NCBI RefSeq assembly: GCF_000224145.3
Contig: NC_020167.2
Coordinates: 4,269,027-4,333,026 of the forward strand
Length of the DNA: 64,000 bases
Reading direction: 5' to 3'
DNA from: Ciona intestinalis
Taxonomy: Eukaryota > Chordata > Ascidiacea > Phlebobranchia > Cionidae
Shown piece by piece: positions 55,568 to 64,000 of this stretch. Numbering within the stretch: the stretch's first letter is position 1; every line of letters begins with the position of its first letter. Below the pieces are notes generated by a model, which saw only the letters and a list, made by a program, of their open reading frames with translations, was not told the DNA's origin and searched no databases. The position numbers and the translations under genes were made by a program.

Positions 55568-57369
55568 GAAATACATCTATTGTTGTATTTTTGTGAAAAA
55601 TTGAACACCCAAGTTTTTCATGCAGCTGATCCTGACGTGATCGTGAAAGAAATCACAAAAGATCATGAGTTTGTGGTGCTTGCTTGTGATGGTATATGGG
55701 ATGTGCTTAGCAACCAGGATGTGGTGGAATTTGTTCGTGAGAAACTTGCCCAGCGGATGGATCCTGAAGTGGTGAGCATTGGTGCAATCTGTTTACATAA
55801 TAATATTAACGTAGCAATGATTTTTGAAATATTCTAAATAAAATAGAGTGTATAGCGACAAAACAACAGTTGTTAAAGCCTGCTTACAGGTAAAACAGAT
55901 TTACATTTAATTGGAAGAAAATAAGCGTGGTCAGTAGTCACTACACCCAGGGACAAATGAGCCATTTATATTTAATTATTATTAAGTTAGTCTTTAAAAA
56001 CAAAAGTGTGCGTAGAATTGTAGATAAAAGCTTGGGCAAAATCATCATATATCTTTTGCAGGTTTATATAGTAATATGACAGTCTACTCTACAGTCTCCT
56101 ACTAAATTTATTGCAAGAAAGTTGCTTTAATTAAAGTTGTATGGATTTTAAACCAGAATGGGTGCTAATATGTGTATGTTGTCACTACTATGTCACTATA
56201 CTCGTATATTGCCCTGTTTCAAGTTCAAGATGGTCCAAGGTCCATACGCTTCAAAATGATGCATTAAATAATAAATATGCATAGCTGGCTACTATTTCTC
56301 TACCATACAGTTTCTCTTTGTTGGTACAGGATGGCCCAGTTAAAGTTGTATAATAAAAAATTAAAGTAGTTAGACACAACTCACTATGTTAGCATTAATA
56401 AATGAAGTTGTAATGACGCACGAGTTACGTAATACATTTTAGGAAATTAACTGTCGATAGCATAACTGTTCAACTTTTTCTGAAAATAAGCTTCACATTA
56501 TATAATCCAATGCAACTCTATATAAATACAATGCATAGAACAACTTGATACAATTTGCTTGTTTTGCAATAACTTAACTGTCACGAACGGTTTTCCCCGC
56601 TATCAAATGTCTTAGGTCAGGTTTCGTAAAAGTTCCGTTTTGAATTCGCACAGACGTTTGAAACAGTCTGGTAAAATTTCAAAATATTAAAACGTTGAAT
56701 AAAAAGAAATAATAATCATGATAAATCAAGTCGCAAGTCGGTACGGAAATTTTACAACACTATTTAATACGCAAAGTTTATTTTATAACTGTTACGTACT
56801 CGTTCGTGTCATTAATTTTTTTTCTAATGACGTTTTAAATATGAGTGGGCTTTGGAATTTAAATGAATAAATGCAACTTATTTGTCCTCGCGTTTGTGTT
56901 TTGAAGAATATTAACCTTTTGTCACGATTTTTGCTTTCTGTTACGTTTCGTTGTCACCACAGATCTGGTTACGTTGGTTGTGCACACGAGTTTGATCAAC
57001 CAATGCAGCATGAAACTTCCATGTTCTCAGTTACTTTAGTTTTGACAATGGTGGCCTAACGGTTAAAGCGAGTATGGGAACGTATTATAACGTCTCTTCA
57101 ATGCTCACCAACAAAACATGTATTGTATTTAACTTAATTGCTTATCACAGATATGCGAAGAGCTAATGAACCGATGTCTCGCCACGGAATGCGCGGTCGG
57201 TGGCGTTGGATGCGACAATATGACGGTGCTTATCGTCGCCTTTAAACAAAACGGGTCGTTTGAGGAACTGTGCCGCAAGTGCGCTGTCCCAAAGAGAGAC
57301 CCAATTCCACCGACATGTCTTCTCGCCTCGTATCCTGACTGTGTTAAAGGCGGCATCAGCTGCCTTTAA
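50714..57369 (+). CDS. PP2C (PPM family) Ser/Thr phosphatase
   Basis: Exons 50714-51269, 51544-51693, 52806-52945, 54934-55159, 55626-55771 and 57151-57369 give 478 residues from the ATG at 50714, or 327 from the in-frame ATG at 51167 (MGQTLSEP, a good N-myristoylation context that resembles PPM1G and yeast Ptc2/Ptc3). The catalytic domain shows the PP2C metal ligands and motifs in order: [75 protein letters not shown] and GCDNMT. So an active Mn/Mg-dependent phosphatase is expected. It lacks the long acidic insert of PPM1G. The upstream 151 codons are open, basic and Ser-rich, so both starts are possible. The closest paralogue (PPM1A/B against PPM1G) is not settled. AATAAA at 58079-58084 is a possible poly(A) signal. 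Confidence 0.9.
54690..54773 (+). repeat. Left arm of an intronic inverted repeat in the PP2C gene
   Basis: AGCGACCACGCTTATTTTTTTC, AAATGTAAATGTGTTTT and AACAACTGTTGTTTTGTCGCTA are the reverse complement, with modest divergence, of 55851-55933. The two arms flank the exons 54934-55159 and 55626-55771. Confidence 0.75.
55311..55527. repeat. Intronic direct repeat pair
   Basis: GTATGATTAATATAACTGAAAGTCTGCAATAAGATATA near 55329 and GTACTATTAATGTAACCATAAATCTGCAATAAGATATA near 55483 are diverged direct copies about 155 bp apart, in the intron between PP2C exons 4 and 5. Confidence 0.6.
55521..55566. repeat. (TA)n microsatellite
   Basis: About 23 TA units, uninterrupted, in the intron before the exon at 55626; likely length-polymorphic. 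Confidence 0.95.
55851..55933 (-). repeat. Right arm of an intronic inverted repeat in the PP2C gene
   Basis: TAGCGACAAAACAACAGTTGTTAAA, CAGATTTACATTTAA and AAATAAGCGTGGTCAGTAGT mirror 54690-54773. It starts 80 bp after the exon ending at 55771. Confidence 0.75.
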
Positions 57370-58314
57370 TTTCACTCCACGCTTGCCAGCTACACAACAC
57401 CGGACTTTCTTTTAATCCATTGTGGCCGATGCGCAAAACAACCTCATGCCGACTTCACATAACCTCACAACGATGAGATAATCTACCAGCAAGCCTCAGC
57501 ATTCTAGCTTACCCAGCAGGCAAATAACGTCACATGAAACGCTCCTACAAGGTTTCCAAAACAAGTTCAATCCGTATCAGTTCTATATTCCTCTTCATTT
57601 TGTTGTTGTAAGTTCTGTGCTGTAAGCCATTCAGATTAGCCCCCTATATTGTTCACCAGCTTTCCGAGCACCGAATAATACACAGCAAGCGGCATGCTGA
57701 ACATAGGTGCATGTTAACTTTCGAAACCAGTTGCCTTATTCAGCCACTTGGTCCAAACGTTGCCTCTAAGTTCGTCATTGCACTTGCCATCAGTTCCTCG
57801 CAAAATTTTCATTTAGGCGAGGTTTCGACCGAGCACTGTGACCTTTAAGTTTCACCGGCTGTTTTCCCAACCACCCATGCTATACCGTTGGTGCTCTATC
57901 CAGGCTGGTTTCTACTGTAGCTCTCGGTACTTAACGTCTTCAACCCTACCCGGTTGACCACTGTGATGCGAGTGGCGCATATAGCCTAACCAGGCCCACT
58001 GGATAAGAATTCTTAAACAATGCCCCTCGTTGCTCGCTGCTCTTGTGTTTTGAACAACGTGTACCCGCATCTAATATCAATAAATGAAGTGTAAGTTCCT
58101 TAGCGTTTCTGATCTTTTTTCAAAGGTAAGGTTGTAATGTATAGTCGTGTGTTAAAACGCAGAAATCTTGGCAGAAAACGGTGTTTTATTGTACAGTTCT
58201 TTCTGAAGGTCGCGGAATTTTGCGGAATTGCCATGGTGATTGATTTTTTAAATACGATGACAGTTACATTTTTATTGTTCAATTTTATTGATAAAGGTTT
58301 AATTGTAAAACTTA
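57370..58314 (+). other. PP2C 3' UTR and short spacer
   Basis: No coding signal. Probable 3' UTR up to about 58100, after the AATAAA at 58079-58084. Confidence 0.5.
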
Positions 58315-58387
58315 CACCTCGGGTGGGACTCGAACCCACAATCCTTGGCTTAGGAGGCCAATGCCTTATCCATTAGGCCACCGAGGC
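58315..58387 (-). tRNA. tRNA-Arg-CCT: tRNA-Arg (anticodon CCT)
   Basis: The minus strand reads GCCTCGGTGGCCTAATGGAT, then AAGGCATTGGCCTCCTAAGC, then CAAGGATTGTGGGTTCGAGT and CCCACCCGAGGTG: 73 nt. The acceptor stem pairs (with a G-U at position 1-72, as in human tRNA-Arg-CCT), D-loop TGGCCTAATGGA (A box) and GGTTCGAGTCC (B box) are canonical, and the anticodon loop is CTCCTAA with CCT. No intron. A TTTT terminator follows about 4 nt after the 3' end. It reads AGG codons. Almost certainly a functional gene. Confidence 0.97.
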
Positions 58388-59872
58388 GGTTATAAAATGG
58401 TCCGGCATTCTTAGAAACTTTATCATCATGCGGTCGTACAGTTTATTTTAGTTTTTTTTGTTAAGGACAAAGATATTTAAAGAATTTAAATTAACACAAG
58501 AACTGCGGAACTTAAACCAGTCGCAAAGCGGATCCACGTTGATCGATTCACCATTTTTATTTATACTTTTCAATTTGTGCGCAAATTACGAATTCGATCT
58601 GGCAAGTTACTGTTTCGGTCTCGAACCAGTCAATCAGCCTTACAACCAGGATTAGAATAGATTTCTTACAGCTAGCCGTGAAGATCGCTCTCTCACTATT
58701 AGTACAGTCCGTTTCCAATAAGCCATTATTGCGAACCGCTCTGTATAAAATTATGGATTGCTTTCAAATTAGACGTACGTTAAAACTCCCAAGCCTAAAA
58801 ATTACAATTAACCTGGATCGATAATCGTTCCCGCGGCGCTTTCCCCGACGCCGATGCGCTTAGGAAAGACACCCTTCTTCCAATTAATAACAAACCAGAC
58901 GGATTTCAAACGCCATTTAGCATCAGCACGCACAGTGGTTGCTTGGCTAGCAGGCTCCTCTCTGATAATTTCCTTCTATGATTTCCGCTCTCGGTCTATT
59001 CAGCAGAGCAGCCTGTCCCCGTAGCAGGTCATTGTGACAAGCCGTATATCAAGTAGAATACGTAAGGTAGTTTTACACACGGTGTCAGTTTAAATTCAAA
59101 TCAACGGAAAGGCGTGATTGATGGAAATACTTTGTTGTGATTTCAACAAACTGCTGGTGTATCACTAGATAGGATAATAGGTGGAAAGTAACAGCTGGTA
59201 AGAATCGTGGTTGAAACAGTTAGTTTCGTTACCTTACAAACATATTCAGTCATAGCAGGAATGTTGGTGTAAACAATTAAAGACAGGTTCATGAACATGC
59301 AGTTAAATACTTATGTTTCTGTAATATAGACATTTATAGTTTTGTGGGGTAAGACAGGATACTGTGAGTACTCAAATACCATGTTTTAAACAATCAACAA
59401 CGCTCTTTTAAGAGCCACGAGGCTTCGGGTATATAGTTCTATAACCACTCTTTATAATACTAGATGTGATAAGAAAAATGATTGAAAAGGTGTCCCATCT
59501 TACCCCACCCAACTACAACAAATTTCTGTAAAATAAAATTCTTGATAGACAGGTTGGTTACCCAAGTATAGATACGCACATTTTTAAAAGGCATCCTCGT
59601 ATATATTGCCAGTAGCAGTACGTGTTTGATATTCCTTGGAGATTTCGACGTGTATGTCATAGCTGACAGATCTGGAAATACCATGTTGGTTTGCGACATT
59701 GATAAATTTGCGCATTTCAGGCTTAGGGCATTAGAGCGCATTACGTTGGTTAGGAAACACGACACTTCGATTAATAATTAGCGCGGCGCATATTTCACGA
59801 CGCGTTCTGCTATCGATTTTAAGCTGTCACTGAAAATTGTTCGGAATACAGGATATACCCTCTGCCACAAAG
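58388..59872. other. Intergenic region upstream of the SLC7-like transporter
   Basis: No gene is supported. A MITE lies at 59340-59516. The 350 bp after it should hold the transporter promoter. Confidence 0.5.
59340..59516 (-). mobile_element. Diverged MITE copy
   Basis: TTTTGTGGGGTAAGACAGGATACTG at the left, AAAAGGTGTCCCATCTTACCCCACCCAACTAC at the right, reversed orientation; the GTAAACA core is lost. Confidence 0.7.
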
Positions 59873-62800
59873 ATGGCGGCCGGCGGACTTTCGAAATTTG
59901 TTTCTAACATCTTGAGGAAGAAGGACCTGACAACAGACATGATGCGAAAGGGTAATTGTGGTGAATAAGAAACGTCAATTTGCTTAAAATTAATACGCGT
60001 TTATTTACAGATCTCACGAAATGCCTCGGTTTCAGCGATATTACGTTTTTATCGATCGGTTCAATGGTTGGGGCGGGATTGTATGTTTTAACAGGAACAG
60101 TGGCTCTCAAGTTTGCCGGCGGTTCGATCGTACTGAGTTATTTGTTCGCAGCCATCGCATCAGCGCTTTCGGCATTTTGCTACGCAGGTTTTGATTCTAA
60201 ATAATATGATCTACAGTAGCTTGGGACTGGAGTTAAGTGTCAAAGGGTATTTTCATAAATCCACCGTTTTTGCGTTTGCTTTACCTATTGCATTAAATAT
60301 GCATTAAAAGGTTTGGCAATTCCCACGCAGTTATTTTTTTCAGTTAAATTTTCCATTTTCAATTCCAGAATTCGCTGCTCGCATTCCAGTCACAGGATCA
60401 GCATACCAATTTACCTACATTAGCGTCGGCGAGTTTTGGGCTTTCGTAATTGGTTGGAATGTCGCATTAGAACATGCGGTATCGGTTTCTGCGGTTGCCA
60501 AGTCCTGGAGCGGGTATGTGTGGACCTGTTTTAGTCTCACTGACATTAAAAATGACACTTTAGTTTAAATTTTGTATAAATATGTCTCAATTCTGTTAGA
60601 AGCTTAGTTATGTAAGCATACCTTACGAAAATTTGAGTTTTCGTAGGAATAAACTCACAACAGGCTAGCGTTATTCGTAATAGGGTGGGGGAGGTGGGAC
60701 ACCTTTACCACATAATATCCATATATCCTGATCGTGTTATAAACAATTATAACAACGGTCTATTTGAGTCGTGAGGATATAGTTTAATAATTCTTTGAAT
60801 GTTTTTTGTTTACTGCTAAACGAGACGCGAAAATTAAGTTAAAATATGTCCCATCTTCCACCACCCTACTGTATACTTGTTTTCTTTCTCTAGGTATTTC
60901 GACTCCCTGTTGGGCCATAAGATGCGAGACTATCTTTTAATTCACGCGCCGATGCCAGGCGGTATCGTGGCTAAATATCCTGATTTCTTTGCTGCTGGCA
61001 TCGTCCTTATTGTGACTATCATCGTAGCAACTGGCGTCAAATTCACATCAAGGCTCACTTCCACTTTCGCAGCACTAAACCTTGTCATAGTGGTGTTTAT
61101 ATTTTGTAAGTATGTGTACTTTTGTATAGGCCTATTTTAGGGACATGCTTGTTTTTGGTAAAAAAACGTAACTGTAATTGTCCCAAGACAGTGTGCTTCT
61201 ATCGATTGTCCAAACTGTGCGCCATGAAGAAAAAGTATAAACAACAAAAATAATCACTTAAAAATTGTCATAACATAGTAGTATGTGGGTCAAAATAATT
61301 TGTACAAACGTACATTAGAGCAAATAACTATATGTGTTCTTATCTTTACAATGTATTAGCTAACTTGTGTGTCTTACTGTAACAGGTACGGGACTTTACT
61401 TGTCTAAATGGGCGAACTGGACTACAGTACGCGGTGGCTTTTTCCCACATGGATTTTCTGGTACAATAAGTGGAGCTGCTACGCTCATATTTTCGTATAC
61501 TGGTTATGAGGTTGTGGCATCAGTTACTGAGGAAACGATCAATCCTAACAGGTAATTGCTTCAATTCATAACAGCCGTAGCCTACAGTATATATATAACG
61601 AAGTGTAGACGCTACTTACTATACAGGAAATCTAATGATTAATGCAGACTGTTTTTACAGAAGAACAATAACAAAACATTCTACTGGTAAATATATAAAG
61701 AGTATGTCTGTATAAAGACGCCATTCTATATTATATATGGTATTCTTGACTGCGGTGTATCTAACAGTATTGCTGTATTTTTTTGATCGTAAACAATAAC
61801 AACGCTTTAATATTATGTTCGCGGGGTGCGGTTATACAGTAGGGTGGGGGAAGATGGGACACCTATTCATTCTATTTTCGCTGTTAATTCTTTAAAACAT
61901 GGTCAGGGCATTTGGATATTATGTGCTACAGGTTTCCCATCTTCCCCCACCCTACTATATATTTCTGTAAATACTTCTTGTGTACTACCAAATGGGACGA
62001 GAATAGAGAATGAAAACATGTCCCAGCCCACTTTACTATATAAAATTCAGATTTATTTTATTAATACATTTTAAACAGAGACGTACCATTGGCACTCCTC
62101 ATTTCCATTTCGGTAGCAGCGGTTGCATATATTAGCGCTTCAGCATCTCTAACATTGATGGTTCCATGGTATGACATCTCCATAACCGCACCATTTCCCA
62201 CTGCGTACGCTCAGCGAGGATGGGTATGGGCGAAGTACGTCGTCTCTCTCGGCGCACTGGCAGCCATGTCGACTACCGTCATTGCTGCCATGATAGTGGT
62301 TCCGCGGTATTTCTACGCCATGTCCAATGATGGATTAATTATGCCTTGGTTCAAGAGAGTCAACGAAAAAACAGGAGTAAGTGTCTGCTTGGAATGTATG
62401 AAAAGTAAAAGCATTCGCGACAGTTGTATAATATTTTTGGATGGGCACCTTGAACACATAATATCCAATATTTTATAATTCTGTTTTTAACAATTGACTA
62501 CTTTATTTTAGAGCTATTGTTACATAATTCTTGAATACTATTCGTTTTCTACCAAATGTGACAAGAAAAGATCTAGAATTACAACATGTACCATCTTACC
62601 CCAACCCAGTATATATATGGTACAAATACACTACTCTAAATATAAATAACGTGTAGCAATCAAGCATGTATTATTGTTTAAAATTGTTCTTGATACAGAC
62701 GCCTGTCATATCTACCGTCGTCACTGGAATATTCTGTATGATCATGACGTTGGTGTTCAGTCTTCACTCTCTGGTTGAATTTATTTCGATTGGACAGTTG

Positions 62801-64000
62801 TTGGCTTGTACATTCGTGGCGTTCTGCGTTATAAAGTTGCGCTACGAACCAAACCAAATAGCAAAGTAAGTTTAATTTTTTGTATTTTGAACTGTCCTTG
62901 TTGTGACATCGGCAAATTACATATATAGTAAAGGGTGGGAGAAGATGGGACATCTTCAGAAAATAATATCGAAATGTCTGATCGTGTTTATCAATTAACA
63001 TCGATTTATGGGAGTCGTGAGAAAATACGGTTTTATAATGCATTGAATTTTTGTTTAGCCTACTACTAAATTGGAAGAAAAAAAAAATTGAAAAAGGTGT
63101 CCCATCTTTCTTCACCCTACTATATATAACCCAATTTAATTATCACTAACAGGAATCTAATAGCTTTCACTTTAAAAGGTTGGCCGCCGAAATGGCAGCT
63201 CACAGCGATGCTACCGAACTTTCAGCCAGGGAAAATGAAACAACGTTAAAATCCAAGAAAAATGGGAAAGACAATGACGCGAAAACGAAGCTGCTTCTTC
63301 GTGATTCTTACACCGCCGAAACAGTGCTTGATAAAAGCATGGACGCAGAAAGTGCGAGTGAAAGCCAAGAAGAGCTGTTGTTAGAAGATTACGAACATCA
63401 TTGTGGCGTCATCAAAGACTCTATTATGACCTCACCGTTTGGAAAGTATTTTGCGTGGACGTTAAACTTTAAACCCGGAGTGCTTCCATTTTATTCACTG
63501 ATGCTCGCGACCTTCTTTGGAGCAATTTCAGCAGCAATGTTTCTGTTCGGATTTAAAAAGTTAAAGGAGGCGTGGTTTGTCTGCCTGGTCGTCATCTTCA
63601 TTCTTCTTTCTAAATTCTTCCTCTTATTCATATGCATGTTCAAGCAAGACGAAACAATTAAAACGTACAAGGTATGCATGTTATTAATAAATTAACTCAT
63701 TATTATTTAACAATTGTTCTTTTTGCTTTATACGCTAAAATATGGAAGCTCCGAACTATGGCCTACTCCATACATGTATTGAGTATGTCGGTGGCTCCGA
63801 ACGTATTCCCTCGTTTTTTTATTACGCTACCTTTATGTTATACGTTTATATAAGTTTCTTTGTGGATACGTACAAAGCGTTTTTATTTTCCAGGTTCCGT
63901 TCGTTCCATTTGTACCGTTCACTAGCATCATAATTAATATTATCTTGATGTTTAAACTGCAGCATCTAACGTGGATACGTCTGGCCATCTGGATGTCAAT
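59873..64000 (+). CDS. Cationic amino acid transporter, SLC7A4/SLC7A14-like (3' end outside window)
   Basis: Exons 59873-59951, 60011-60187, 60369-60513, 60894-61105, 61386-61551, 62079-62376, 62699-62865, 63179-63671 and 63894 onward, in phase. About 610 residues are seen. Typical CAT-family landmarks: IGSMVGAGLYVLTGTVA (first unwound helix, GxGxY-like), YAEFAARIPVTGSAYQFTYISVGE, FWAFVIGWNVALEHAV, FFPHGFSGTISGAATLIFSY, GYEVVASVTEETINPNRDVPLA, LTLMVPWYDI, PRYFYAMSNDGLI. A long hydrophilic loop (about 110 residues, Glu/Ser/Lys-rich) comes before the last membrane pairs, and LPFVPFTSIINIILMFKL-type residues follow at the cut edge. LTLMVPW and the C-terminal LTWIRLAIW favour SLC7A4/SLC7A14 over CAT-1 to CAT-3. 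Substrate (arginine/lysine, plasma membrane or lysosome) is not proven. The stop codon lies beyond the window. Confidence 0.88.
60678..60874 (-). mobile_element. MITE copy in the SLC7-like gene
   Basis: GTAATAGGGTGGGGGAGGTGGG and CCCATCTTCCACCACCCTACTGTA pair as ends; the right end lies about 20 bp before exon 4, so the MITE supplies sequence next to the acceptor. Confidence 0.8.
61838..62042. mobile_element. Shortened MITE plus an adjacent reversed MITE fragment
   Basis: 61839-61972 is a plus-oriented copy lacking its middle (TAGGGTGGGGGAAGATGGG ... CATCTTCCCCCACCCTACTATA). Immediately after it, 61985-62042 holds a reversed piece (GTACTACCAAATGGGACGAG ... GTCCCAGCCCACTTTACTATAT). The fragment ends just before exon 6 (62079). 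Confidence 0.75.
62432..62616 (-). mobile_element. Diverged MITE copy
   Basis: GTATAATATTTTTGGATGGGCACC on the left, ACCATCTTACCCCAACCCAGTATATA on the right, reversed core (TTTTCTACCAAATGTGAC). Confidence 0.65.
62925..63125 (-). mobile_element. MITE copy
   Basis: ATATAGTAAAGGGTGGGAGAAGATGGG and CCCATCTTTCTTCACCCTACTATATA pair as inverted repeats; the interior is reversed. About 55 bp before exon 8. Confidence 0.8.

Noticed and set aside
57040-57085. tRNA-like string GGTGGCCTAACGGTTAAAGCG
   Set aside because: It resembles a SINE or tRNA head, but no cloverleaf or SINE body follows.
58137-58376. 79-codon plus-strand ORF ending in PRVGLEPTILGLGGQ
   Set aside because: The end of this ORF is the antisense of tRNA-Arg; this kind of peptide is a common false prediction.
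61190-61290. Possible decayed SINE fragment in an SLC7-like intron
   Set aside because: Only scattered short matches to the SINE blocks; not distinguishable from chance by eye.

Overview
The window looks like a chromosomal segment from a tunicate, most probably Ciona (C. intestinalis/robusta type). Evidence: AT-rich, compact, intron-dense DNA with vertebrate-like protein families and very short intergenic gaps; a high density of one roughly 190-bp MITE and a tRNA-headed SINE of the kinds known from Ciona; and two 50-N gaps flanked by polymorphic duplicate copies, as expected from a very heterozygous diploid assembly. Species assignment is inference. I saw no viral or retroviral element, CRISPR array or bacterial operon.

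Layout. (1) 170-881 (+): a small secreted EGF-like protein. (2) 1608-2196 (-): SCOC, a short coiled-coil protein. (3) 2996-15055 (+): a protein of about 1,558 residues, basic and low in complexity, which I could not place in a family; about 1 kb of its 3' half is present twice around the first N gap. (4) 16572-19924 (+): the vesicular GABA/glycine transporter VGAT (SLC32A1) in six exons. (5) 20346-24420 (-): nucleoporin NUP54 in 12 exons, with (6) 24801-25238 (-) intronless POLR2D/RPB4 just upstream. (7) 27677-48335 (+): a very large ARAP-type gene (SAM, PH, PH, ArfGAP, ankyrin-like, PH, PH, RhoGAP, RA, PH) with a second candidate first exon and two candidate C-terminal exons; one exon is present twice around the second N gap. 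(8) 50714-57369 (+): a PP2C (PPM) phosphatase with a possible myristoylated start. (9) 58315-58387 (-): tRNA-Arg(CCT). (10) 59873 to the window end (+): an SLC7A4/SLC7A14-like amino acid transporter, cut by the window edge.

Exon chains were built by hand from GT-AG (once GC-AG) junctions, phase continuity and family similarity. For the unknown gene, VGAT, NUP54, ARAP and PP2C, the summed exon lengths divide by three with no internal stop, which supports the models. The genes are ordinary housekeeping and cell-biology genes; they do not form one pathway. VGAT and the SLC7-like gene both move amino acids, NUP54 and POLR2D are general nuclear machinery, ARAP joins Arf and Rho GTPase control, and the PP2C is a general signalling phosphatase.

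The most interesting signals are the alternative ARAP promoter/first exon in a 2-kb intron, the inverted intronic repeats flanking two PP2C exons, the enlarged VGAT loop and luminal tail, a GC-AG intron and a triplicated splice-donor region in NUP54, and about 20 copies of a MITE that each carry a forkhead/TCF-like motif.
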